A DNA stretch of 64,000 nt from G016756615 sp050958605. Lineage in GTDB: Bacteria > Pseudomonadota > Alphaproteobacteria > Rhizobiales > Rhizobiaceae. This document shows, one piece after another, positions 37,185 through 46,570 of this stretch. Position 1 is the stretch's first letter; the number at the start of each line of letters is the position of its first letter. Made by a program: the position numbers and the translations under genes. The notes under the pieces were generated by a model that was not told where the DNA came from, searched no databases, and saw only the letters and a list, made by a program, of their open reading frames with translations. Location: contig NZ_JBJHDO010000001.1 in the NCBI RefSeq assembly GCF_050958605.1, forward strand, positions 62,001 through 126,000, read 5' to 3'.

Positions 37185-37676
37185 ATGAGCGTTCGCGATC
37201 TCATGCCCTGGGGGCGCACGGGCAGCCAATCTCCCGCAACCTACCGTGATCCGTTCATGAATTTGCATCGGGAGATGAACCGCCTGTTCGACGACGCTTT
37301 CCGAGGCGCTGGACTCCCGGCTTTCGGGAGGTTTTCGGGCGAAGGCGGAAGTTGGCCGAGCCTGGAGGTTTCGGAGACGGACAAGGAAGTCCGCGTCATG
37401 GCGGAAGTTCCCGGCATGGAAGAGAAGGACATCGAACTGCTGCTCGACGACGGAGTGCTTACCTTGAAAGGTGAAAAGCGGTCCGAAACCGACGATAAGG
37501 GGCGCCAGTTTTCCGAAAGAACCTATGGCCGTTTCGAGCGCCGTATACCGCTGGGCGCCGAGATTGCCGAAGACAAGGTGAAGGCCTCGTTCAAGAATGG
37601 CGTCCTGACCGTCATCTTGCCGAAAACCGAACGTGCCCAAACAAAAAGCAGGCGGATTGCAATCGAAGGCAACTGA
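37185..37676 (+). CDS. Hsp20-family small heat-shock protein
   Basis: A 163-aa holdase chaperone. The alpha-crystallin domain spans about residues 60-155: LEVSETDKEVRVMAEVPGME, LTLKGEKRSETDDKGRQF and FKNGVLTVILPKTE, with the conserved G-V-L near the end. The N-terminal arm has DPFMNLHREMNRLFDDAF. AAGGAG precedes the ATG. Transcription is likely stress-linked, but I see no unambiguous heat-shock promoter. Confidence 0.95.
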   Translation: MSVRDLMPWGRTGSQSPATYRDPFMNLHREMNRLFDDAFRGAGLPAFGRFSGEGGSWPSLEVSETDKEVRVMAEVPGMEEKDIELLLDDGVLTLKGEKRSETDDKGRQFSERTYGRFERRIPLGAEIAEDKVKASFKNGVLTVILPKTERAQTKSRRIAIEGN

Positions 37677-37853
37677 GCGACGTTGCCGGCCCCGGGAGAC
37701 CGGCTCGGGGCCGGATCTGCCGGTCAAATCGCGGATTTTTCGCGGGCGGGGTGAAGATTTCGTCTATCATCGAGTGCGATACTTGCCCTGCCGGACGACA
37801 ATCAACCAGAGGGTGGCATATCTTGCGGTTTATCGGGTTGAGAGCCTGAAGTC

Positions 37854-38318
37854 ATGATCGCCGACGGTGGCGGAAAGCCGTCCAGTAGTGTCCGGCTGCG
37901 GAGGCTCGCCGGAATATGCCGTCGATCTGTCGAGAGAATGTTTGGGGCTCCCACCCGCCGCGTTTGTCGGAGCACCTACGCGCCCATCCTCGCCTTTATG
38001 AACGAGGTGCTGGCGGCCAGGCCGCAAGTCGCTGTTCTGGACCTGACGGAGCTGCAATTCCTCAACAGTTCCGGCATCAACCTTCTGGCCAAGTTTGCGA
38101 TAGCGGCGCGTAAGCAACCGGAGGTCCGGCTTGCCGTGAAAGGTTCCGCGCATATCCCGTGGCAATCGAAGTCGCTGCCCAATTTGAAGAAACTCCACCC
38201 TGCCATGGATATTGCGATCGCCTGCCCCCGGAGCTTTCAAGCTGTTCCCGAGACGTCGCCCGAGCGGGCATCATCCCTTCGGGTGAGGGGGCACTCTACC
38301 CTTTGGTGTCGTTTGTAG
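37854..38318 (+). CDS. STAS-domain protein (slr1659-like)
   Basis: A 154-aa frame whose middle matches the slr1659-like STAS family: VLDLTELQFLNSSGINLLAK carries the conserved Ser pair, and IPWQSKSLPNLKKLHPAM is the C-terminal signature. Members are thought to act in phospho-dependent partner switching. The first 45 residues and the tail after DIAIACP do not look like the family, so the start is uncertain or the N-terminus is altered. It lies directly upstream of the giant secreted-protein gene. Confidence 0.6.
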   Translation: MIADGGGKPSSSVRLRRLAGICRRSVERMFGAPTRRVCRSTYAPILAFMNEVLAARPQVAVLDLTELQFLNSSGINLLAKFAIAARKQPEVRLAVKGSAHIPWQSKSLPNLKKLHPAMDIAIACPRSFQAVPETSPERASSLRVRGHSTLWCRL

Positions 38319-38399
38319 AGCACTAAAAACTGTCACTATCCGAAGCTGCCGAGCAGTCCAGGCAATGCTCGCGCGGGCAACCAAGGGGGTGACCACATC

Positions 38400-41300
38400 A
38401 TGCGGGAAGGTCCTAGCCGCCGCGAAATTGCGTTTGTCGATCCGGCCGTGACGGGTCCGCAATTGTTGCTCGCCGGCGTTAGGCCAGGCATTGAAGCAAT
38501 CCTTCTTTCCGATCAAGAGCCGGCTCTCCGGCAAATTGTCCGAACGGTGGAGGACAGGGAGGAAGTCGATGCGATCCATGTGATCGCCCACGGCGAGCCC
38601 GGCGCGATACACTTTGCTGCGGGCATCTTTTCGAACGAAACCGTAGATGCTTGCGCGAAGGACCTAGACGATATCGGGTCGGCTCTCGCGGCGCGCGGTT
38701 GCCTCTTCCTGTGGAGTTGCAACACAGGCTCGGGCGAGCGCGGCGCAGCCTTCGTCGCTGCGCTTGCCAGCGCTGCCGGCGTCCACGTAGCGGCCTCCGG
38801 GGCACTGGTGGGTGCGAAGGCGCTCGGCGGAACTTGGATGCTGGACGGCCATGCGGACAGCACCAGAGCCCCTCTTACCGTGAAGTGCATGGCGACCTAT
38901 CCCGGGGTCATGGCGACGTTCAACGGAACAAGCGGCGGCGACGTGGCGAATGCCACGACAGGAACGATCACGGGGTTCACCGGCGGCACGGCGGCGCAGC
39001 TCCAGGATGGCACCGGCGACACCTTCAATGGCGGTAACGGCGCCGACACGATCGTCGCCGGCAGCGGGAACGACACGATTAATCTCGGCACCGGGCAGTT
39101 CGTCGCCGGAGAAAATCTCCAGGGCGGCGGCAACAGCGCAAGCGGCACGCGCGATCAGATCATCCTGACGACGGGTGGAACCACAGTCGACTTCTCCGTG
39201 GGCTCAGTCTCCGGCATCGAGACCCTGACTGGCAGCATCGGCAATGACACGGTCACGATGACTGCTTCGCAGTGGGCAAGTTTCAGCACCCTCGGCCTGG
39301 GGCTCGGCACCGATACGTTGAACGTGCGGGCCAGCGGCAACATCTCGACGCTGCCGTCGCCGACATTGAGCAGCGTCGAGAACTCCAGTCTCACCGGAAC
39401 AGCCGGCACCGACTCCGTCACGCTTAGCGGCTCCCAGCTCAACGCGATCGTCGCCGGTTCCGGTATCGTCAATCTTGGCGCGGGGAGCGGCGACACGATC
39501 AACCTGACGAGCACCTCGACCGACCTGAACACGCTCGGCGCGAGCAACAATTCCATCCAGGGTGTCGAGGCGATTTCGGCGGCTTCGGCTTTGGCGGGCG
39601 TCACCATAACGCTCGGCGGTCAGACGGAAGGCTTCGCCATCACTGGCGGCAACCTCAACGATACGCTGACCGGCGGATCGGGAGCCGACACCATCGTCGG
39701 CGGTGGTGGTGCGGATACCCTGCAAGGCGGGGCGGGCAACGACATTTTGAGCTATGGCGCGAATGACGTTTCGATCGGCGGCGGTGCCGATATCGACACG
39801 CTCATGGTGAACGGGGCCGCCAACATCAACCTGTCGCTGGCCGACCAGAGCATCGGCGACACTGCGAATGTCAGCGGCTTCGAGAACGTCGATGCAAGCG
39901 GATCGGCGGCGGCGGTCAACCTGACGGGCAGCAGCGGCGCGAATGTGCTGACCGGGGGTGCCGGCAACGACACGATCCGGGGTGGCGGGGGCAACGACAC
40001 GATCGATGGCCGCGCCGGAACCGGCGATACCGCCATCTTCAGCGGTGCCATGGCCGACTACACGATCACGCTGTCTGGCACCACGTATACGATCGCCGAC
40101 AAACGCGCCGGGGCACCGGACGGCACCGACACCGTGACGAATGTCGAGCACTTCCAATTTTCCGACGGGACGCGCACGGCGGCACAGCTCACCACGGCCG
40201 GCCCGAACAAGATCGTCCTGGAGAATATGAAACAGGGCAATCCCCAGAGCGAATGGGGCATCGAGGGAGATGGCGATGGGAACATTCAAGGATTCGCCAC
40301 AGACATAAGCAGGAACATCGGCCAAACGGTCGAATTCAAAATCGCTACCGATTCCACCAACTACCGGATCGACATCTATCGGCTCGGCTATTACGGCGGG
40401 GACGGCGCCCGAAAGGTGGACACGATCGAGAGGAATCTCACCACGGCCCAGGTGCAACCTCACCCGATCGTCGACATGTCGCGCGGCCTCATCGACTGCG
40501 GCAACTGGGAGGTGTCGGCAACGTGGCAAATTCCTGAAGACGCTGTCTCGGGCATCTACATCGCCAAGCTGGTGCGAGAGGACGGCACGTCTGGGCAAAG
40601 CCATATCCCGTTCATCGTCCGCGACGACGGCTCGACAAGCGACATCGTTTTTCAGACCTCCGACACGACCTGGCAGGCATATAATGCCTGGGGTGGGGCA
40701 AGCCTTTATTATGGCGAGGTACCGGTCGATCCCGCCGACATGATCGGCTATATGCCGCCCAATTGCAGTTGTGGGCTGACAGCGATCGGCCGCGCGACGG
40801 CCGTCAGCTATAATCGCCCCTTCATCACCAATACGAGCCCGGTCGGCGGAACGCACGATTTCATCTTCGGCGTCGAGCATTCGGCGGTGCGCTGGCTCGA
40901 GCAGAATGGCTACGACGTCTCCTACATTTCAGGCGTCGATACCACCCGATCCGGAAGCCAGCTGCTCAACCACGACGCGTTCCTTTCCGTCGGCCACGAT
41001 GAATATTGGTCGGCAGAGCAGCGGACCAATGTGGAGGCGGCACGGGATTCGGGCGTCAATCTCGCCTTCTGGAGCGGCAACGAGGTCTACTGGAAGGTAC
41101 GTTGGGAAACCAGCATCGACGGCAATGGTACGCCCTATCGCACGATGGTCTGCTACAAGGAAACCTGGGGCGGTACACCTGATCCCAGCGAAATCGGCAC
41201 GGGCACCTGGCGCGATCCTCGCTTCGCCGATCCCGGGCAAAAGCCGGAAAATGCGCTGACCGGCACAATGTTCACGGTCGACAGCTATAGGCTCGACACC

Positions 41301-44300
41301 ATCACCATCCCCTACGAGATGTCGAACTTCCGCTTCTGGCGCAACACGGATATCGCCGACCTCCAGCCGGGCCAGACCGGCTCCCTGGTCCAGAACCTGC
41401 TCGGCTACGAGTGGGATTCCGATGTCGAGAACGGCTTCCGTCCGGCCGGTCTCATCAACCTGTCGCTCTCGACCGTGTCTGTGAATTCCTATCTGCGCGA
41501 TTACGGCACGTCGATCGGTTCGGCCGACGTGACGCACAGCCTCACCATGTATCGTGCCGAGAGCGGCGCGCTCGTCTTCGGCGCAGGCACCGTCTTCTGG
41601 TCCTGGGGTTTGGACGACCAGCACGAAGGCCCGGCCACGCCGATCGATCCGAATGTTCGCCAGGCGATGGTGAACATGTTTGCCGACATGGGCATCCAGC
41701 CGCAGACGCTGGACGCCAGCCTGATCATGGCGACAGCGTCGACCGACGCGCTGAAGCCGACGTCGACGATCACCTCGCCCATTCTCGGTGCGACGTTCGC
41801 CGAAGGGCAGCGCGTCACCATTACCGGCACCGCCCAGGATTTCGGCGGAGGCGTTGTCGCCGGCGTCGAGGTTTCGACGGATGGCGGGCAGAGCTGGTGG
41901 AAAGCCACCGGCAGAGAGAACTGGACCTATAGCTGGATCGCCCAGGCCAACGCCACCTACACGATCCGCTCCCGTGCCGTGGATGACAGTCTCAATCTCG
42001 AAGCGCCGTCAACGGGCACACAGGTGACCGTGAATCTGCCCACGACCTCCAGCATATGGACCTTCGCGAACAAGCCTGTTTCCGACACGACACTCGAACG
42101 GGACGGCATCGAACTGGGCGTGCGCTTCAAGGCGTCGACCGGCGGCTTCGTCCAGGGTGTCCGCTTCTACAAGGGCTTCTACAACGTCGGGCAGCACATC
42201 GTGAATCTCTGGACGGCGGACGGCACTTTGCTGGCTACCGGCGTTTCCACGGGCGAGTCGCTGACAGGCTGGCAGACGGTGATCTTCAACACGCCGGTGC
42301 ATATCGACGCCGGTGCGAGCTATGTCGCCTCCTACCACACCGGCGGGTATTATCCGATGGACACGGGGTACTTCACGGAGCCCCGCACCAACGGGCCTCT
42401 TACTGCCGAGGAGGGGGTGTATGCCTACACCAGCACGCCCGGCGTGTTCCCGGGCAATAGCGGCGGTGGGCGGAATTACTGGGTCGACGTCGTTTTCGCG
42501 CCCGATCCGAACGTTGCGCCCGAGGCGCTCAGCGACACCGGCCTCGCGATCGGCAAGAACGGCGTTCTGCTGATCTCCTTCCCGACGCTGCTCGCTAACG
42601 ACACCGATGCCAATGGCGATCAACTTACGATCACGGCCGTCGGCAACGCGACCAATGGAACCGTGGCCATCGACGCGCAGACCGGCAATGTGATCTTTAC
42701 CCCCACTGCGGGCTACAGTGGTCCGGCAAGCTTTACATACACCGTGTCGGACGGCCGCGGTGGCACCGACACGGCCAACGTGAGCATCGATGTCGACGAG
42801 GAACCGGCCGGCGTTTCGTTGTTCCTGAACAGCGAAGGTCCCTCGGGAGCTGCCATCCACGAAGGCACGCCGATGGAACTCGGCATGAAGTTCACGGCGT
42901 CGGCCGGCGGACAGGTGACCGGCATCCGCTTCTACAAGCCGGCTGGAGCCACCGGAACGCATACCGGTTCCCTCTGGTCGACGAACGGGACGCTGCTCGC
43001 CACGGTGACCTTCACCAACGAATCCATCAGCGGCTGGCAGACAGCGACCTTCTCGAATCCGGTGACGATCACGAAGGGCACCACTTATATCGCTTCCTAC
43101 CACACGGCGGGCACCTATGTCGCCGACTCCAACTATTTCGCCAACGCCAAGACCAATGGTTCTTTGACCGCGCCGTCTTCGGCGACGAGCGGAGGAAACG
43201 GCGTCTTCGCCTACGGCGCGTCGTCTTTCCCCACGTCATCCTTTCAGTCGACGAACTACTGGGTGGACGTGGTCTTCAAGCAGTCGACCATCAACACGGC
43301 GCCGTCGGCCAGCAATGACAGTTTCACGGTCATCAACAACACGCCGCTGGTGCTCGCGATGAGCGCCCTGCTGTTCAACGATACGGATCCCGACGGCGAT
43401 CAGCTCGAAGTGACCGGCGTTGGCGGAGCGACGAACGGTTCGGTGAGTTTCGATACGCAGACCGGCATGGTCACCTTCACACCCACCAACGGCTATACCG
43501 GTCCGGCAAGCTTCACCTACTCCATCGCCGATGGTCGGGGAGGGACGGCGTCCGCGACGGTGAACCTGACGGTCGACCCGCCGAGCACGGCCGAGAGCCT
43601 GTTCTCGACAGTGGATACGCCGAGCGTCGCATCGTCGGACGATACCGGCTCGGTCGAACTGGGGGTCAAGTTCACGGTATCGGCCAACGGCTTGATCACC
43701 GGCATGCGTTATTACAAGAGCGCGCTCGACACCGGCGCGCATACGGGCTCGCTGTGGATCAGCACTGGGGCGCTGCTGACCACAGCCACCTTCACCAATG
43801 AGAGCACCAGCGGCTGGCAGACCGTGGTTTTTTCGCAACCGGTGACGGTGACCGCCGGCACGACCTATGTCGCCAGCTATCATTCCAATGGCCGCTATGC
43901 CGTGACGCCCAACTACTTCACGTCGAACCACGTGAATGGCTCGCTGACGGCTCCGTCGAGCGCGACAAGCGGCGGCAATGGTGTCTTCAGCTACGGCACC
44001 GGCACCATTTTCCCGACATCCAGCTTCGGCGCGTCGAACTATTGGGTGGACGTGCTCTACGAACGGACCGAGCAAAACCGCAGTCCTGTGGCCAACAACG
44101 ATGCCGGTTTCTCGACCGGGCACAACACCGTGCTTTCGCTCCAGGCCATGGCATTGCTCGGCAACGACAGCGATCCGGACGGCGACCAGCTCGCCATAAC
44201 GGGGGTCGGAAACGCCGTGAACGGTTCGGTCAGCTTGAACAGCCAGACCAATATCGTCACCTTCACACCGACCGCCGGTTATGCAGGCAACGCCAGCTTC

Positions 44301-44864
44301 GAATACACGATCTCGGACGGCAACGGAGGGACGGCGACGGCGCAGGCATCGCTGGTCGTCGGGCCCGCGGGCACGCAGAATCTGTTCGCGTCGAGCGCCA
44401 CGCCGACCACCGTTACGGTGAATGACACCGGTGATGTCGAACTCGGCATGAAGTTCCAAGCCGACGTGGATGGTTGGATCAGCGGCTTGCGCTTCTACAA
44501 GGGCCCTCAGAATGTTGGCCCTCACGAAGCCCATCTCTGGACATCGAACGGGACGCTGCTCGCCACGGCGACCTTTGCCAACGAGACAACCAGCGGCTGG
44601 CAGACCGCGTATCTTTCGCAGGAAGTCGCGATCCAAGCCGATACGACATATGTCGTCTCCTATCACTCGAATGGGTTCTATTCAGCAACGGGCAATTTCT
44701 TCAATGCCGATTTCTCGAACCAGGACCTCACCGCACCATCGAGCGCCGTGAGTGCGGGGAACGGCGTCTTCGCTTATGGCCCGAGCGGCACGTTCCCGAC
44801 CAACAGCTTTGCCGCGACGAACTACTATGTCGACGTGGCGTTCAGGCCGCAGCTGGTAGGCTAG
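38400..44864 (+). CDS. Giant modular type I secreted protein (DUF4347-RTX-DMFase-like-DUF4082)
   Basis: A 2154-aa acidic protein with GGGGGTGA before the ATG. Domains in order: DUF4347 (residues about 5-175; IHVIAHGEPG, FLWSCNTGSG), which is common at the N-terminus of giant secreted proteins. Then RTX-like calcium repeats (about 180-595; GGSGADTIVGGGGADTLQGG). Then an N,N-dimethylformamidase beta-subunit-like domain (about 600-1100; VGHDEYWSAEQRTN, WSGNEVYWKVRWE). Then an Ig-like domain (1120-1215), and four DUF4082 modules alternating with three cadherin-like modules (1217-2154). No signal peptide is present, consistent with the ABC/HlyD exporter downstream. It may be a surface-bound or released enzyme-adhesin. 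The catalytic activity of the central domain is inferred only. Confidence 0.88.
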   Translation: MREGPSRREIAFVDPAVTGPQLLLAGVRPGIEAILLSDQEPALRQIVRTVEDREEVDAIHVIAHGEPGAIHFAAGIFSNETVDACAKDLDDIGSALAARGCLFLWSCNTGSGERGAAFVAALASAAGVHVAASGALVGAKALGGTWMLDGHADSTRAPLTVKCMATYPGVMATFNGTSGGDVANATTGTITGFTGGTAAQLQDGTGDTFNGGNGADTIVAGSGNDTINLGTGQFVAGENLQGGGNSASGTRDQIILTTGGTTVDFSVGSVSGIETLTGSIGNDTVTMTASQWASFSTLGLGLGTDTLNVRASGNISTLPSPTLSSVENSSLTGTAGTDSVTLSGSQLNAIVAGSGIVNLGAGSGDTINLTSTSTDLNTLGASNNSIQGVEAISAASALAGVTITLGGQTEGFAITGGNLNDTLTGGSGADTIVGGGGADTLQGGAGNDILSYGANDVSIGGGADIDTLMVNGAANINLSLADQSIGDTANVSGFENVDASGSAAAVNLTGSSGANVLTGGAGNDTIRGGGGNDTIDGRAGTGDTAIFSGAMADYTITLSGTTYTIADKRAGAPDGTDTVTNVEHFQFSDGTRTAAQLTTAGPNKIVLENMKQGNPQSEWGIEGDGDGNIQGFATDISRNIGQTVEFKIATDSTNYRIDIYRLGYYGGDGARKVDTIERNLTTAQVQPHPIVDMSRGLIDCGNWEVSATWQIPEDAVSGIYIAKLVREDGTSGQSHIPFIVRDDGSTSDIVFQTSDTTWQAYNAWGGASLYYGEVPVDPADMIGYMPPNCSCGLTAIGRATAVSYNRPFITNTSPVGGTHDFIFGVEHSAVRWLEQNGYDVSYISGVDTTRSGSQLLNHDAFLSVGHDEYWSAEQRTNVEAARDSGVNLAFWSGNEVYWKVRWETSIDGNGTPYRTMVCYKETWGGTPDPSEIGTGTWRDPRFADPGQKPENALTGTMFTVDSYRLDTITIPYEMSNFRFWRNTDIADLQPGQTGSLVQNLLGYEWDSDVENGFRPAGLINLSLSTVSVNSYLRDYGTSIGSADVTHSLTMYRAESGALVFGAGTVFWSWGLDDQHEGPATPIDPNVRQAMVNMFADMGIQPQTLDASLIMATASTDALKPTSTITSPILGATFAEGQRVTITGTAQDFGGGVVAGVEVSTDGGQSWWKATGRENWTYSWIAQANATYTIRSRAVDDSLNLEAPSTGTQVTVNLPTTSSIWTFANKPVSDTTLERDGIELGVRFKASTGGFVQGVRFYKGFYNVGQHIVNLWTADGTLLATGVSTGESLTGWQTVIFNTPVHIDAGASYVASYHTGGYYPMDTGYFTEPRTNGPLTAEEGVYAYTSTPGVFPGNSGGGRNYWVDVVFAPDPNVAPEALSDTGLAIGKNGVLLISFPTLLANDTDANGDQLTITAVGNATNGTVAIDAQTGNVIFTPTAGYSGPASFTYTVSDGRGGTDTANVSIDVDEEPAGVSLFLNSEGPSGAAIHEGTPMELGMKFTASAGGQVTGIRFYKPAGATGTHTGSLWSTNGTLLATVTFTNESISGWQTATFSNPVTITKGTTYIASYHTAGTYVADSNYFANAKTNGSLTAPSSATSGGNGVFAYGASSFPTSSFQSTNYWVDVVFKQSTINTAPSASNDSFTVINNTPLVLAMSALLFNDTDPDGDQLEVTGVGGATNGSVSFDTQTGMVTFTPTNGYTGPASFTYSIADGRGGTASATVNLTVDPPSTAESLFSTVDTPSVASSDDTGSVELGVKFTVSANGLITGMRYYKSALDTGAHTGSLWISTGALLTTATFTNESTSGWQTVVFSQPVTVTAGTTYVASYHSNGRYAVTPNYFTSNHVNGSLTAPSSATSGGNGVFSYGTGTIFPTSSFGASNYWVDVLYERTEQNRSPVANNDAGFSTGHNTVLSLQAMALLGNDSDPDGDQLAITGVGNAVNGSVSLNSQTNIVTFTPTAGYAGNASFEYTISDGNGGTATAQASLVVGPAGTQNLFASSATPTTVTVNDTGDVELGMKFQADVDGWISGLRFYKGPQNVGPHEAHLWTSNGTLLATATFANETTSGWQTAYLSQEVAIQADTTYVVSYHSNGFYSATGNFFNADFSNQDLTAPSSAVSAGNGVFAYGPSGTFPTNSFAATNYYVDVAFRPQLVG
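42049..44850 (+). repeat. Tandem DUF4082/cadherin-like coding modules
   Basis: Four DUF4082 modules begin near 42049, 42810, 43590 and 44375, with cadherin-like modules (NDTDPDGDQL-type calcium motif, FTYTVSDGRGG-type end) between them. The period is about 760-790 bp. Blocks such as GWQT and the YWVDVVF ends recur, and nucleotide stretches are alike enough to permit recombinational change in copy number. Confidence 0.85.
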
Positions 44865-44865
44865 G

Positions 44866-46092
44866 ATGGAGACACGGACCGAAAGCGATACCCGCTTGCC
44901 CGTGACGGTGCTCACAGGGTTTCTCGGCGCCGGCAAGACGACGCTGCTCAACCAGGTGCTGCGCAACCGCGATGGACGGCGGGTCGCCGTCATCGTCAAC
45001 GACATGAGCGAGATCAACATCGACGCCGACCTCGTTCGGGACGGGGGTGCCGATCTGTCGCGGACCAACGAAACGCTGGTCGAACTCACCAATGGCTGTA
45101 TCTGCTGCACGCTGAGGGACGACCTGCTGAGCGAGGTGCGCCGTCTGGCGGCCGAGAAGCGTTTCGACTACCTGCTGATCGAGGGCACCGGCATAGCCGA
45201 GCCGCTGCCCATCGCGGCGACCTTTTCCTTCCGGGATGCCACGGGTGCCGCGCTTTGCGATATCGCCAGGCTCGATACGATGGTGTCGGTGGTGGATGCG
45301 GTGAACCTGCTGTCGGACTATTCGAGCCGGGATTTCCTCAGGGATCGCGGCGAGACGAGGGACGGGAGCGACGAGCGTACCCTGGCCGATCTTCTGGTCG
45401 AGCAGATCGAGTTCGCCGATGTGGTGGTGATCAACAAGATTTCGGAGGTGGGCGAGGAAACCCGTCGTGAACTGCGACGTGTGGTGACGGCGCTCAATCC
45501 GGACGCGCGGATCTGGGAGACCGACTTTGGCGAACTGCCGCTTTCGGCCATCCTCGACACCGGCCTGTTCGACGAAGCCAAGGCGGCACGCCACCCACTC
45601 TGGCACAAGGAGCTCTATGGCTCGGCGAGCCACGTGCCGGAGACGGAGGAATATGGCATAGAGAGCTTCGTCTACCGCGCGCGGCGTCCTTTCGACCCGG
45701 CCCGCTTCCATGATTTCCTGCAAGGGGAGTGGCCCGGCCTTATCCGTGCCAAGGGTCATTTCTGGCTGGTCACCCGACCCGAATGGGTAGGTCTTCTGTC
45801 GATAGCCGGCGCCCAGCGCCGGGTGGATCCCAAGGCGTTCTGGTGGGCGGTCGTGCCGAAGGCGCAATGGCCGCGCCATCCCCAGTTTCATCAGTTGCTG
45901 GAACGGCATTGGCATCCCGTCTGGGGTGATCGCCGCCAGGAACTGGTTTTCATCGGAACAGGCCTCGCCCGGGACGCGATCCGGGCGGCGCTTGATGGCT
46001 GTCTGGTCGGAAGCGAAGCCGGATACGATCCGCGGATTGTCCGTGACCTCCGCGATCCGTTTCCGCCATGGCGGCCGGCGCATGCCGCGTAA
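44866..46092 (+). CDS. COG0523/CobW-family GTP-binding metallochaperone
   Basis: A 408-aa G3E GTPase. Walker A is TGFLGAGKTTLLNQ (residues 18-31), the metal-binding CxCC motif is NGCICCTLRDDL (Cys78, Cys80, Cys81), and the base-recognition site reads VINKISE. The C-terminal CobW_C domain spans about 260-380 (HFWLVTRPEWVG). Relatives deliver zinc, cobalt or nickel to target proteins. It begins 1 bp after the giant protein gene, so the two are surely co-transcribed. A metal link with the secreted protein or its regulation is inferred. Confidence 0.92.
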   Translation: METRTESDTRLPVTVLTGFLGAGKTTLLNQVLRNRDGRRVAVIVNDMSEINIDADLVRDGGADLSRTNETLVELTNGCICCTLRDDLLSEVRRLAAEKRFDYLLIEGTGIAEPLPIAATFSFRDATGAALCDIARLDTMVSVVDAVNLLSDYSSRDFLRDRGETRDGSDERTLADLLVEQIEFADVVVINKISEVGEETRRELRRVVTALNPDARIWETDFGELPLSAILDTGLFDEAKAARHPLWHKELYGSASHVPETEEYGIESFVYRARRPFDPARFHDFLQGEWPGLIRAKGHFWLVTRPEWVGLLSIAGAQRRVDPKAFWWAVVPKAQWPRHPQFHQLLERHWHPVWGDRRQELVFIGTGLARDAIRAALDGCLVGSEAGYDPRIVRDLRDPFPPWRPAHAA

Positions 46093-46145
46093 CCCGGAAA
46101 GGGAACCGATTGTCCCGATCCACCAAGCAACCCGGGGAGATTGAG

Positions 46146-46478
46146 ATGGGTAGCGAACTCTATGCCGATGGGATCAGCGAGATCACCGTCACCAACGCCA
46201 TTGTCAGGATCGACTTGATGAGCCTGTCGGCTACGGAAAAAGACGAGAAGGGTAACCCCAAGGCCGTTTTCAGGCAGCGCATCATCATGCCGGTCGACGC
46301 TTTCGCCAATGCCGTCGAGCTGATGCAGAAAGCCCTTGGCGGACTTGTCGAGGCGGGCACGATCCGCCGCGTTGCCGACATCCAGGCCTTGCCGCGGGGA
46401 GATGCCGCTCCGGAGCGTACCGACCAGGGACCGCCGGCCGCTTCTTCAAAATCCAACGTGTCGCCGAATTTCAACTGA
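46146..46478 (+). CDS. Uncharacterised 110-aa protein of the secretion operon
   Basis: From ATG 46146, with GGGGAGA upstream, a soluble protein without signal or membrane segment. The first 80 residues look folded (SEITVTNAIVRIDLMSLSAT, IIMPVDAFANAVELMQKALG) and the last 30 are Pro/Ser-rich and probably disordered. The start resembles small beta-rich binding proteins, but I recognise no family. Its position between the GTPase and exporter genes suggests an accessory role in export or assembly. Confidence 0.75.
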   Translation: MGSELYADGISEITVTNAIVRIDLMSLSATEKDEKGNPKAVFRQRIIMPVDAFANAVELMQKALGGLVEAGTIRRVADIQALPRGDAAPERTDQGPPAASSKSNVSPNFN

Positions 46479-46570
46479 CGGTCGACCCGGGCGGGCGGTG
46501 TCCGCCTGCCTCGTGAAACAGAGCGGCTCACCCGGAGGCGCCGGTTCCGCCGCTATGGACGGTGTGAAGA

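Noticed and set aside
39204..40880. A 558-codon minus-strand open frame inside the giant gene
   Set aside because: Antisense to RTX and DMFase-like coding sequence, with no ribosome site and no family motif.
43236..44666. A 476-codon minus-strand open frame with internal repeats
   Set aside because: Its repeats are the antisense image of the DUF4082/cadherin-like modules.
42049..44850. CRISPR-like regular repetition
   Set aside because: The repeat unit is about 770 bp and protein-coding; there are no short identical repeats with unique spacers anywhere in the window.
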